Source of the DNA: Cycas panzhihuaensis
Taxonomy: Eukaryota > Cycadophyta
Assembly: GCA_023213395.1 (NCBI GenBank)
Contig: CM041465.1
Coordinates: 201,383,741 to 201,447,740, forward strand
Length of the DNA: 64,000 bases
Direction of reading: 5' to 3'
Positions within the stretch are counted from its first letter, which is position 1, and each line of letters begins with the position of its first letter. The notes under the pieces are model-generated. The model was not told the origin of the DNA. It searched no databases and worked only from the letters and a program-made list of their open reading frames with translations. The translations under genes were made by a program, and so were the position numbers. Below are positions 1-11,904 of the stretch, piece by piece.

Positions 1-500
1 TCTCAAGGCCATCCCTTGGAAATGTCAAGGGTATGATGGGAGTGAGAAGGCATGTATAGGGATAGTGACCTTACCTCTTACCCTTAAAAATAAGGTTATC
101 CCTACTGACATCATTATTTTAGACATCAACATTGATTACAATCTTCTTTTGGGTTAACCTTTATTAGACCAAATGGGAGTAGTTTATTCCTCACTTTAGG
201 GGTAAATCAAGTTTGTTCATGAGGAGCATATTTGAGCTGTGGCTTGTGAGCCTCCTCTATCTTGAATGCCACTTCCCACTTATTAATCCATATTCAACGT
301 TGTGTATGGAGATGAAGAACCTTTTGACCCATCCATGGCTCTTTTTTTTTATGAAGTAGCACCCTACCAAGGGGAAGATCCCCCTCTTCCCCAACCAAAC
401 TTGGTGTGTTTCATCCCCATAGGCATTGATAATTATGGTCACCTCACCATTTTAAATGACCTTGAGTTTGGAGATGAGGGATATGAACCACCTCCACACT
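1..500 (+). pseudogene. E0 gypsy protease and spacer remnant
   Basis: Decayed Ty3/gypsy aspartic-protease end. Around positions 120-240 the + strand reads DYNLLLG, then a stop, PLLDQMGVVYSSL and IKFVHEEHI. This matches the plant gypsy block in which YNxLLGRPWL is followed by a VPSSLHxKIKF-type stretch. Positions 302-502 are an open 66-codon acidic and proline-rich stretch (residues such as YQGEDPPLPQPN), like the spacer that follows protease in these polyproteins. The reverse transcriptase that should come next is missing: the following recognisable piece is the integrase C-terminus at 752. The DSG/DTG catalytic triad lies upstream of the window or is lost. No intact product is expected. Family call is good; lineage is not determined. 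Confidence 0.6.
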
Positions 501-751
501 AAGTGGATTTTCTTACCATCATCTAAGGAGAGGCATCTCATGAAGATGCCCCTCCTCCTTTTAGCCCAAACCCTTATACTTTGGGCCCCTCCTAATCACA
601 CCCTAATTTAGGTGAGAGAGCATGGGTATATTCTTGTCAACCTCTTCCATATTGAGAATCCACTTTCTTATGAATTTAGATGACCTACCATGCATCTCAA
701 TTATTACATGACAAGTATGTATGGTTGCGACCCTTGATCAACTACCAAAAT

Positions 752-890
752 TTAGTCCTAAATGGATAAGCCAATTTGTTGTCTTAAAAAGCCTCAATAA
801 TAAGGTGTATTAGATTACTATGTTGAAGGGCCTAGAGTTTGAAAAGACTATCAATGGGTAATTCCTCAAGAGGTTCTATAGTTGACCTCT
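752..890 (+). pseudogene. E0 gypsy integrase C-terminus
   Basis: The + strand reads KFSPKWISQFVVLKSLNNK, then LEFEKTINGQ-like residues and FLKRFYS before a stop. This is the GPY/F-type C-terminal module of Ty3/gypsy integrases (KFxPxWxGPYVVxK ... INGxFLKRFY). Two in-frame stops interrupt it. It lies only about 250 bp after the protease spacer, so reverse transcriptase, RNase H and the integrase core have been deleted from this copy. The position just before the polypurine tract at 902-916 agrees with the normal gypsy gene order. Confidence 0.6.
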
Positions 891-901
891 CTACCCCCCA
901 A

Positions 902-916
902 TATAAGGGGGACACT
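902..916 (+). other. E0 polypurine tract
   Basis: AATATAAGGGGGACAC directly follows the integrase stop and precedes the probable 3' LTR. This is the expected place for the plus-strand primer of an LTR retrotransposon. Confidence 0.45.
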
Positions 917-1740
917 TATGCTCTAAAATGAGCTTAAACTACTCTTGGTTGTGATGTGCATCACCCTCAATTAGCATATGGCATCACACTATGATTCTTT
1001 ACTCCTCTCATCCTCTTCTATAGGAAGAGATCTCACCCCATGGGGACATAATGCTCCATCATGAGTATAAATTGATAATACCTCAATTATTATAGTTGCT
1101 ATCTTACACTTGGTTATACCTAATTATAGTTGGTTATACCTTAGGTTATACCTAGTAACATTTAGTTATACCTAGTGGCACTTTGTTATACTGTAGGTTA
1201 CACTTGGTTATATTTGGTTGTACCTAATCACACTTAGTTACACCCTTAGTTACATTTGGTTTCACTTAGTTATACTTAATTATACCCTAGGTTAGACCTG
1301 ATCATATTTGGTTATACCTAGTTACACTTAGTTATACCTCAAGTTATACCTGGTAGCACTTGGTTATACTAGATCATACTTTGTTGTACCCTAAGTTGCA
1401 CTTGGTTATACTTAGTTATACCTAGTTGCACTTGGTTATACCTTAGATTATACTTGGTTGTACCCAAGGTTACATCTAGTCACACTTAGTTATACCTCAG
1501 GTTGAACCTAATATCACTTGGTTATACCTAGTTGTACTTAGTTATACCCTAGGTTACACCTAGTTATACTTAGTTATACCTAGTTGCACTTGGTTATACC
1601 CAAGTTACACTTAGTTGCATTAGGTTATACCCTTAGTTGTGCCTAGTTGTACTTATTCCTACCTAGTAACACCTATTTTGGGGCTCAAAACTACTATCCA
1701 TGAAGACATTATACTTTATCATGAGTATAAACTATCACAT
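917..1740 (+). repeat. Probable E0 3' LTR with minisatellite
   Basis: Sequence after the E0 polypurine tract. It holds a minisatellite (separate entry) flanked by related segments near 1044-1080 and 1704-1738, both containing CATGAGTATAAA. The second LTR lies outside the window, so the right border is not fixed. Confidence 0.35.
1085..1660 (+). repeat. Degenerate 11-13 bp tandem repeat
   Basis: About 570 bp of imperfect units of the type CACTTGGTTATACCTAGT, with the core GGTTATACCTAG repeated dozens of times and local point changes. Units alternate between TTATACC and TTACACC forms. The tract is non-coding. Related but shorter tracts occur in both LTRs of E1 (25459-25620 and 45523-45672). 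Confidence 0.85.
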
Positions 1741-3150
1741 GTAAATATTATCTACAAAACCCAAGAAAAAAAATATACATGAAAAACCCTAGGAAATTAT
1801 CCAAAAAAATATATCTACATCCATGTTTACCTTTTTCCACTACACACTATGAGGATATGACTTTCTTTTCTATGTATAATAGCACTTTGTGCTCCATGAT
1901 GAGCCTCTTCTTTCCCCCCATAGGGATATGCGACTTCCCCATAAATTTAAATTGGTAGCACAATGTATAGTGTCATATCATATAAGTAAATAACAAAGCT
2001 ATGATCATATTTTATGTGCCATGTATATGAGACATAATGCCATATATAAGAGTGATATTAACTCAATGGTAAATAGAAATAAATCATACACCTATCCATG
2101 GAAGTGATATAATGTATCTATATATATCCACATGAACATACACTAAAATGGAAAGAATGTGGAAGCTCAAATTACTCCTATATATATATATATATATATA
2201 CATATAACATGTAGGCTCATGTATAATACTCCATAAGGGAGTTAGAATCCTTATAGGGGTGTACAATTACCTAATAGGGCTATATGATATATGACTTTAT
2301 ACCCCTAGAGATCCAACTTACCTTTATAACAAAATCCTAATCTATATCATCTTCCTATGGTGTATCATCCTCTCTGTAAGTGACCCTCCTCTTAGGTGTC
2401 TAGGTACCACCCCCTAAGCTATGCCATAAACATTATGATAGACCTACCACACTTTCCTTATCCCTCATCTAGTAATGTGTGGTAGTTATAGATGTCCTAC
2501 TGTGACTCTATAATGATCTAGCTTCCATCTGATTAATAAGGCAATCATATTGGGGTTGGAGTTAGTCCTTCTTATGATAGACCTCATCAAGTCTCCTTCG
2601 TAACTCTTTAATCTATGTCTCAACTCTAGGGACCATCTTTAGGGGCACTACTATAACTAAGGGCACTACCTTGTCTCCTCAACTCTCTAGCTCCTTGATC
2701 CTCCCATAGATCTTATGTTACTTGGTCACCCACATCTATATAGTGCTTAATAAAGGAGCAAATACCATCATGTGGGGACGTGATAATGTTATCTCTCTAC
2801 TATCACTAATAAGAGGTTTCCCTTTTGTGTACATCATAAGAATAATTTTGTCAATGACACAATAAACAAAAATTAATATAAAGTCCTTACCTACCATGGA
2901 AACACATCTATAAATTAGAAAATGATCATATATGCACAAAAATAAATCAAACTATAATATAAACTAAAGTGGACTAAAGGCAAATAACATAAGGTAATAC
3001 CTCTCTAAGATGCCTATCACATTGCTCTTAGGACTATATAACTAGCTCCTTCTCCCTCTCCACTAGCACGAGATGCCTCCTCTCCCTTGACAGCCTCCTC
3101 CTCAACTCTGGTAGCCTCCTCCCTCTTACTAGTAGTCTCTCTAACTACCA
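1741..3150. other. Unassigned AT-rich stretch
   Basis: No coding domain recognised. Contains a short (TA)11 tract at 2179-2200. Probably old transposon-derived DNA, but no terminal repeats were found. Confidence 0.5.
2179..2200. repeat. (TA)11 microsatellite
   Basis: Perfect TA dinucleotide run. Confidence 0.9.
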
Positions 3151-3720
3151 TCACCTACTCTATTATAACTCCATATCTCTCCTCATCACTCTCCTTATGA
3201 ACACCCGAATAGAGTTGTCTCACATAATCTCCTAGCATCAATATGTCTAATGGTGTAGAATTTACTATGTGATGGACCTACTATGGATCCCCCATGCTCC
3301 TAAATTATGATGGCCACCTATGAATAAGAGGTTCCCTAGTTGCCACCGACTATGGCCTAGCTATAGGCCCTACTTTGTGGAAGTGGTCAAAGAACCAATT
3401 CTATAATACAAAGTAGTATAAGAATCCCTCATGATTGGTCATCTAAATTTGGTCTGGATGTGCTCTAATCTTGGCCACCATAAGGGTTGCCTAGTCTAGC
3501 CTCTCACCATCCTCACACTATTGCACTATGTCCATCCACCCCCAAGGAACCTCTCTATAATTTTGTCATTGAGAAACCTAGAATAGAATAGCGAATATGA
3601 CTAAATTCCTTAATCAAGAAATGGAAGCACTTATAATCTTCCTCACACTACATCCTCGATGGTCCCACTACCCTCTCCCATAGAAGTAGGTCACTGCTAC
3701 TCTATGGGTATTTTTAATAC
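3060..3720 (-). pseudogene. Degenerate ORF of unknown family
   Basis: Read on the minus strand, one frame stays protein-like for about 200 codons with only scattered stops. It includes NDKIIERFLGGGW, VAKIRAHPDQI, NWFFDHFHKVGPIARP, REPLIHRW and LDILMLGDYVRQLYS. It ends in an acidic, charged tail (EEATRVEEEAVKGEEASRA). I do not recognise the family. The style (WFFDHF, then PLxxRW, then an acidic tail) is loosely like plant mobile-domain proteins carried by transposons, but this is a guess. The stops (TAG, TGA, TAA) are consistent with an old copy. No flanking repeats were identified. Confidence 0.3.
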
Positions 3721-5250
3721 TTGGTAATATCCCTAGCTCAAGAGATACTCCCCTTGTTGGTAGTCTTAAGAGCCTCCTCACATTGCCATTTATAATGATG
3801 ATATCCCCCATGCCTAGAAGATGAAATACCTGTCAGCATTTATCCTAATAGGAGATAATATCCACCACAAGAGCCTAGTCTGATCCATACTATCATGTCA
3901 TAACTATTTGTAATAACTTACAATGTCTTAAAATCTCCCAATCCTAATCTATCATCAAATTTACAAGACCCAAAATTAGTGTATCGATGTTTTTATGATT
4001 ATCAATTATAAAAATGGCCTACAAAACCATACAAACTATTAGTTACGATAATCTGTCGTGCATCTAAGTTGGTTGCATGCCTAAAAATAGTCTAAAGGAG
4101 TAAATTCAAGAGATGTTTATGAGAAATAAATTTAAATTTTATGCTTCCTACTTTATACTATAGATAATTTTGTGGCATCGTAAATATATTTGTGGTACCA
4201 CTATATTTGTTGTAGTTCTGCTAGGTTTCTCTAAGGAACGTTGTAGTACTGCAAAAAGTCATTATACACAAGAAAAAAATAAATAAATTTAAATAGTTTA
4301 GGGAAAAACTAATTCACCTAAAGAGACCAAGGCATTAGATTGACTTGCTTTGGGCATAAACAGGGCATGATTCAAACTTTGTTTGGATAAATTTCACTAG
4401 AATAGGGCATGGCCCTAATTAAAATTTTGAAATGAGAAAAATAAAAAAAATTAAGATGATCCACTCATCAAGTTAGGGCATACACTAACCATCATTAAAA
4501 TTTAAATTTATTGTCTTTGTCCACTCACAAATTTGATGGCCTATTTATTTATAATGATCATAAGAAGAATATAGATAAAATAGGGTAACATTTTCTTTAA
4601 AAAATTCTTAACTATCTAACATAAAAATGAAATGAGAAATGAATAGGAAAACCCAAGTATATATATGGTCATAACTTGATCATACATTATCTATTTTTCC
4701 TCCTATTTGATCCATTGGGACCTTGATTTCATTGATTCCATTCACACACCCTTGTCATGGATATCCTTTCCACCTATTTTTAGGATTTTTTTGGCCTAAT
4801 TCCCTTCCATATATATTCATCACATCCCATGAGGATTCAATATAGAGATTGATAGATTAGTGGTCTTCATTCTTGAGCATTGTTTACCAATAGTGGAGGA
4901 CCCTATTCAAGCCCAATGGGGCTCTTGTTGAGACACCCATTTAGGGGGAAATCCCTTGTAGTCTTACCTCTAAGGGGCACTCACTAAAGAGGCTAAACTA
5001 TGGTGATAAACCTAGGCATACCTAGCCCACCTTAGAAGCATGGCCAAGTTACCAACTTCCTTTATGCATTGGTAAAAGCCTAAACTACCACCCATGCTTT
5101 AAAATAAGGTTAAAGTACCTTAGACATTTGTACATACTAGACTAGGTTATGGCTCTCCTAGGATATATTGCTCCTTAATACCCCCATAACCTCATCCTTT
5201 TAACTATTTTACTCTTCATTTCCTAGTTTGCGTGTTTTTTTTAATGCAAT
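3721..5250. other. Unassigned stretch
   Basis: No gene or terminal repeat recognised. A segment near 4150-4260 (ATATATTTGTGGTA and neighbours) has a weak relative near 6340-6410, suggesting an old dispersed repeat. Confidence 0.4.
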
Positions 5251-5261
5251 ATTCACTTACA

Positions 5262-5400
5262 AAAAATATAAAAATAATACAAAATCTAAAAAATTAAAAA
5301 ATTATAAAAATCTTAAAATACAAAAAATTATAAAAAAATAAAAAACTTAAAAACATTATAAAATAAGAAGAATATGAAAAAACATATATATAACATTAAC
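5262..5400. repeat. A-rich low-complexity tract
   Basis: About 140 bp of almost pure A and T with many A runs. No structure beyond base bias. Confidence 0.8.
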
Positions 5401-8400
5401 AAACCAAAAATATGGCCTTAAGATAATCCTAATCAACTCCTCCTTTGAAAGATGGATGCTAATGAGGTTAAATTATGGTGACCCGCTTAGACCATTGAGT
5501 CTCTCCCTTGGGTATTTGAGGCACCACTTTATATATCGAAGGGTTTAGGGTTTCTGAGCCCCACCCGGCCATGCTATCCATCTTGTCTTACCACTGGGGT
5601 AACGCCCTAATCGTTTGATATCTTGATTTATATATATATTTAGGACCATTTTGGCTATAAGCCCACTTGAATTGATTCACTCTTTAACCCATCGTCCTTT
5701 TAAGTTTATACACCTCTAACCTAATTTCTCTAAGAGGCAAAATTAAGGGCAACATCCTCTGATCATCTACTAATAAGGCATAACTATAGTAGGCATCACC
5801 TCTTATTTCACACATATATTTATTTATTATTTCATCTTATACCATTTATGTTGGTAGCATTCACGATCTTTTAGCCATAAGGTGAAGAGGCTTTACTACC
5901 AAGGGGGCATCATTTCTTAGCTCTTGGGAATGACATGGATACTTCAATGAATAGATAAGTGCAGGTATGCTCTATTACACTTTACATCCCATTAATTTAT
6001 TACATCATAATTTTAGATAGTGGATCCATGTCTCTACTTATTTATCTTACTTTATTGCCCCCATATTTTTAGTTGATGATAAGTATAGCTTTGGTTGATG
6101 GCCATTAGTCCACCTATTAGGCTTTTTAAGTAGGAACATATGCTTGTCCCCCTTTTCAACATCCTCCTTTTTCTTATTTTGATCCATCAGATCCATCATT
6201 TTTCATTGTTTGTTACTTTATTTTGATAGTGTTTGCATTTAGGCCTTTGTATACATGAGTTTTGGCCTAATTCTATAGTTTTCTTATTGAAATTTTAAAT
6301 TTGTTACCAAACTACTACTATTTTGCTTACAATAGAAGTATCATGAAGTATTTTATGATACTACAGATGATTTTGTAGTACTATGAATATATTTGTAGTA
6401 AGAATGCCATTTAGATCTATCAATGATAGTTAGCTCATAAATGCATTTTTATCAAGTTTGGGTGGTTTACGTTGACTCTAGGATGCCACCTATTAGGTTT
6501 GGGCGGCCCAAGAGGCTAAATCCCACCCAAATTTAGAGATTTCTATGTGGTTTTAGACCAATTCCATGAGTAAGACTTATGGATTTATCTCATGATTTTC
6601 TTCTATATTGTTGGATAGAAACCACTTACTTTACTCTTCACTTCATCTATAAATTTCCCTAATTTTCCATTAGGAAGAGGGAGATCAAGTGAGTCATACA
6701 CCACATCATTATGCTAGCAAAATTCTTAGGGAATTATTTAATCTTGGTCCATACACTACTATATTATTCATTGCATCTTTGAGATACCATACCATTCAGC
6801 ATTAGAGACCCTTGGAGAGGAGTACTAGTAGCCATTGACCATTTCCATCTATTTGGGATAAGGTAACTCCTTATCTCTTGATTTGGTAATCTTATTTTCT
6901 TAAATATTTCACCTTTCTTTTTGGTATGTCATGTTTCTTATAGATTGACAGGATGTTTACTATTTTCTACTATACTCTTTAAACATCCTTTTGCTTCTTT
7001 TATTCCCTTTGCCACTTATTCTCCCATAGGCTCAAGAAATTATTGCAAAAAGGAAGTGGTACCTAAGTATACTTGGGAAGCCCACCAATATTTGGGGGAT
7101 GTGAGCCATTTTAAGGCTCCTATTTCTCTTCTCTTTTTGGGTTAATTTACATGTTTCCTTATTGTTTATTGATAATTGATGTGTATAAGAGACATGGTAT
7201 ATGTGGAGCTATGTTTGGATGTTAATAGTTACTTACAAGTATAGTTTCTTGTTTCCTTATAGGGATAGGGAGACCAAGCCATCACTCATCTATCAATTAA
7301 GAAATCATAGCCATCTTCTAAGTCTACCATCCTAAAGTGAGGATTCACACCAGGTATATCTATTTGACTAGATTTTATATGCATTTTTTCACTCTAAGTA
7401 GATTTCCTTAAATCCTTTCTTCATCATAAGTAGATCCAACAAATAAAAATACTACTAGATTTTAGTTAGAATTAGCACCTACTTTCTTTGAGTTATATCA
7501 TGCAAAGAATTCAACCTTTTCACATTGGGAGGAAGTGATATCTAAAGGAGTGAGTCATTACCCTGGGTATGCTCTCTTACTTTATTCTTATCCCTTTGTT
7601 TTTTCTATCCTTTTTATAAAAAAGAAAAGGAAAAAAAAAAAGAAAAAAGATGGAGGTTCCTTTCTTAGACACTTAATTAAGTCCCTTATCCCTTTTTTTT
7701 TTGATAAAAGATAAAAGGTAAAAAAAGAAAAAGGAAAAAAAATACAAAATGGAATTTCAAAAAGAAGAGAGTATAAAGAAGTTTTTCTTTTATCTTCTGT
7801 ACACACATGCATTGCATTACCATCTCTTAGGATAGACTTAGCATAACCTCTTTTTCTTAAGCTCGAATAAAGGAAGAGATAGCATAGTTGCAAGTCCCCA
7901 AACTTGTGGGGCAATATCATGTTTTTAGATAAGGTAGCTTCCTATATGCATTGAATGAAAATAGCATATAAATACATGTAGGTTTTGTTCTCCCTTTCTT
8001 AGCTTGTGATAGGCCCCTTAGTACTAAAAGGATCAAAACTGTTCACATGGATACACATGGGAAATACATGTTGCCCTAGTTTATCTTCCTTTTATACCAT
8101 TTATAAGCATAATAATGCCCTATAAAAGTACCTTGAATTAGGCATAGGCTCATCTCCACCTTGCTCTCAAGCCTTTCACACCCTAGGCTTGTGTCACTAG
8201 GTTACAGTTTAAGTCCCACCTTAACCCATACATATTTCAATTGCTCTCCTTATTAATTGATTTGGGTACAAGGATATTGAGCTAGTTGCTCCCCTTATGT
8301 ATGGTATAATAAGATAGTATATTGAGACTAGGTTTATAAACATCCATACATGAATTATTATTACTAGTCTTTTCTTAGTAAATAAGTAAGTTATGCATGG

Positions 8401-9364
8401 AAATAAGTGTTAACAACAGAGTGTGATGCTTGTAGTGATTAATGAGATTACTTATATAAGGGATTGAGCATTTACAATAGTGGATGTTCATAACAAAATT
8501 CTCTATAAGATAATACATGAGTGCATTAATGCACATTTGCAACAACAACATTGAGGTATCACAAGTATACAACAATGATATTTATAGCAATGGACTTTAA
8601 GATAGCCATTGATAGAATAGTTTGGAGGGATTTTGTGTGATTTGAGTGAACCACCAATACTCGAGTTTTTAAATGATTTGTTTTAGCACAAGGGTATATT
8701 TCTTGCAAGTTTCAAAAGATTAGGTGTCCCCTTAGATTGCAACCTAATTAGTTGATCATATTTTATACTACATTTTAGGTGCACTCTCTCCATGGTGTTT
8801 GATACACAATGATATGATATTATTATTTTGGCATGGATAATTAGCTATAGCTAGGGACTATAATAGGAAAGATCCTAGCTAAAAGACCCCATAACATAAT
8901 AGAAAAGTGATTCAATCAATTATATGAAAGATACTCGGTCATATGTTAATCAAATGAGAGCCAGTTAGGTCATTTGAAATAGAATTGTTTCCCATTAATG
9001 AAGGGTTAGATTGACACAAGGGATTTATTTATGACATAATATTTTTTTTGAGATGGATAAGAAAATGAGTATAAACTTGATATAATCTTAAAAACATAAA
9101 CCAATAACAACTAGTAAATGTGAAAGAAAATCGATGGTTTAAGTGTAAAACAATAGAAATTAAAGTAAAATAAACTTAAACAAAATAGAATAGGGTGACA
9201 AATGGGGTATAAACTAGTGTTTGCATGGGTCATTTTATGTATGAGGGTTTTATTTATACTTTTTTAAAGATGGGAGACTCAAATGAGTGTAATCCTATAA
9301 ATAGAACCTTAGAATAGTAAACAAGATCATAAAATTTAATGTTTTGAATGTAAGATAAGTAAAT
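5401..9364. other. Unassigned stretch
   Basis: No coding domain or LTR pair recognised. 7610-7760 is a purine-rich, low-complexity tract on the + strand. Its minus-strand frame is open only because of this bias. Confidence 0.4.
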
Positions 9365-9891
9365 TATTGAAATATATGAATTATTCACATATCTAATGTT
9401 TAATATTAATGTGATAGGTACATATATAATCCCACTAATCACATACATTGAGAGATGTGAAAGGTATACATATCTATGTAAAGATGCTATTGGATAATGT
9501 AATTACTCAAGAGAAATAATAGGCTACTCATGAGGTGACTATTATTATAAATATTTATACACACCACTTGAGAACTTAAGAAATGAGATGTACTTATCCT
9601 GATCATAAAAATAAGCTCCCAACTCCACCTTCTCCCATGTTTTTTCCTACATTGAATTTTCTACATATAAATCTATTGTCTCCCTTATAATGAATGCTTA
9701 TGATGCTTATTGATACATGTTTATATTTCTATTATGTTTATCCTTTATATATGTACATATACTCATGAGTATATTTAGTCATTATATATGCATATTATAT
9801 TCTAATATGTTATACTCTAAATTCTAATTTGATATCAAAGCAAATTTACATTTATAATATGGTATCATAGTTGCAATTATGAAATCTAACA
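9365..9891 (+). repeat. Element G 5' LTR
   Basis: Aligns along its whole length with 13914-14439. Shared blocks include GAGATGTGAAAGGTATACAT, AATAATAGGCTACTCATGAG and TTTAGTCATTATATATGCAT. Identity is roughly 80-85% by eye, so the insertion is old. Confidence 0.75.
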
Positions 9892-9904
9892 TGGTATTAG
9901 GGTT
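9892..9904 (+). other. Element G primer-binding site
   Basis: TGGTATTAGGGTT immediately after the 5' LTR end. It resembles the initiator-Met-complementary TGGTATCAGAGC. Confidence 0.6.
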
Positions 9905-11578
9905 ATAGTAAGTTAAAAGATCTTGTGAAGATAGGTTGCAAGCCTGTTAGAGTTGTGGTATTATGAAAGATATTGAGCAGTAGGAAGAAGCCTATACAAA
10001 TTTGATTGATGAGCCAATGAAAGAGTTATAAGGAGCTAGTGATAGAGCCTAAACATGAGCTAGTTATTAGGTGAATTTGATAAGCTACAAATTTAAATAT
10101 ATCAAAGTTATACTAGTGGCATGTGATTGAGATCTAGGGGCCAAATGAATATGAATGAAATACATGAAGTTGCATGATGATAAATCATATATTAGTGGTA
10201 TATTTATTTAAATTTATTATGGATATTTATTATGCATATAGCTAGAATATTCATAAAACATGCAAGTATGTTTAAAGTTAATCTATAAGAGATTACTTAA
10301 GTAGGATTGATCACCTTATGAAATTAATACATTAGTGAAGTTCATTGTTAATTAATGAAAGCTTTTGTGAGTGTATCCTACTAAAGAATTCACTATTGCT
10401 AATGAAACATTCTTAAGGCTTTTGCAAGTGTCTTATAATAGAGATTCACTGGTATAATAAAGCCAGTATCCTATCAATGAAATAAGGAATAGGCAAAAGG
10501 CTTGTATAATATGATGAGTGATAAATATAGACAGGTACTAGGTGTGAAAAGCAATCTATTTGAAAAGTTATGAAAGTTACGTAGAACATGTTAATAAGAG
10601 TTGATTTGATGGTATTATTGAAAAGAAAAATTTTATGAGGGTAATATATTTAAGTAGTTAAATAAGGATATGAACCAAAAATAGGTTTGATGAGAAAAAT
10701 ATAAGGGCATGATAAAATCTTATGTTGTTATGAGATGAGACATCATTATTATTAAAGGGCATATTATAATTAAATGGTCTAATAAAATATTGAGGGCATA
10801 TTATTAGTAATTAGTTTATTAATATAGCAAATTACATGAGTGTAGGGGTATATTACAAAGTTTTTTAGAATTGAATGGTTATGTAATGATAGAGTTAATA
10901 TTTTAAAGTCTTGTGAACATTGTCGATACATGTGTATGAGGGCATTCATATGAAGACTATTGAGGTTGTGAAAATGATGAAGTGACATTTTGACATAATT
11001 CATCTTCCACTTTGAATTATAATATGAGAGAGATGATTTGTAAATTTAATCATAAATATGCTCAAATAAAACCTTTCTATGTAGCCACCTATAAAGAAGT
11101 AATAACCTTGCATGTTCATTTACCATGGAGCCTTAAACTACCATCATAAGCTTGAACTTAAAGAATTCAAAGCAAAGAAATGTGAGCCTATCACCCTCCA
11201 TGGAAATGCTCACATAAAGAATAAATGCCTTAATAAGGATGCAAAAAATATAGAGCCACTTATACACTCAACAATGTAGTGGATAACCTCTATTATTGCA
11301 TAGTAGTCATCATCCATCCACCAAAGAAAAGCATATATATGACATGTAGAGAAGAAAGTAATAGACAGAGAGCTAAGATAACACCTTATTATTTGACTAG
11401 AGAAATCTATTGAATAGCTACTCACATACACCCATAGAAGAATAGATGAGATGAATGGAATTCACTTCAAATTTAAAGAAGAAAACAAAGTTTAAACTAC
11501 ACCTTTGCCACAATGCCACATTGCAAAAGAGGTATAAAGATGTAAAAACCCTATGGCTATATGTAGAGATCAGTGAAA

Positions 11579-11664
11579 TGTTGGAGTGCATGACGCTAAC
11601 TATCATAAGGAAGTCCTCTTCCCAAATCACCTCGAGGCTTTTGATGTAACGACAACCTGTGATA
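11579..11664 (+). repeat. TRIM-1 5' LTR
   Basis: 86 bp, about 88% identical to the 3' copy. Shares ACGCTAACTATCA and AAGTCCTCTTCCCAAATCAC. Confidence 0.88.
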
Positions 11665-11818
11665 AGTGGTATCAAAGCGACTAGGGTTAAAAACTAGTCA
11701 TGTGTACTACGGTAGTGCACCTGGAGATACGTGAAGGTTTTTGCTAGATGGCACCGAGGAACGTCATGGTGGACATGTAATGCCATGTAGGTACAGTCGA
11801 CTCCTTATGACGGGGGAG

Positions 11819-11904
11819 TGTTGGAGCATGTGACGCTAACTATCACAAGGAAGTCCTCTTCCCAAATCACCCTAGGGCTTTTAGTGTAATGGCAACTCGT
11901 GACA
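11819..11904 (+). repeat. TRIM-1 3' LTR
   Basis: 86 bp, TGTTGGAGC to GTGACA. Contains TAGTGTAATGG (11882-11892), which fits the Pol III A-box consensus. Confidence 0.88.

Larger units (their letters stand above)
11579..11904 (+). mobile_element. TRIM-1: complete miniature LTR element
   Basis: A 326-bp element with two 86-bp LTRs (11579-11664 and 11819-11904) starting TGTTGGAG and ending GTGATA or GTGACA. The PBS TGGTATCAAAGC (11667-11678) lies two bases after the left LTR, and a GGGGGAG polypurine tract (11812-11818) abuts the right LTR. The interior is only 154 bp and cannot code. A 5-bp target duplication TGAAA flanks it at 11574-11578 and 11905-11909. These are the defining marks of a TRIM, which is mobilised in trans by an autonomous element. 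It is inserted in element G. Confidence 0.9.

Noticed and set aside
5930-7600. Exon-like pattern with repeated TTATAG and CAG-GTATGC motifs
   Set aside because: The intervening pieces give no coherent protein in any frame; the motifs are common in AT-rich DNA.
7588-7920. 110-codon minus-strand open frame
   Set aside because: Rich in Phe and Lys because of a purine/pyrimidine-biased tract; no domain pattern.
11418-11675. 85-codon minus-strand frame overlapping TRIM-1
   Set aside because: Runs across the TRIM insertion border, so it cannot be an ancestral gene.
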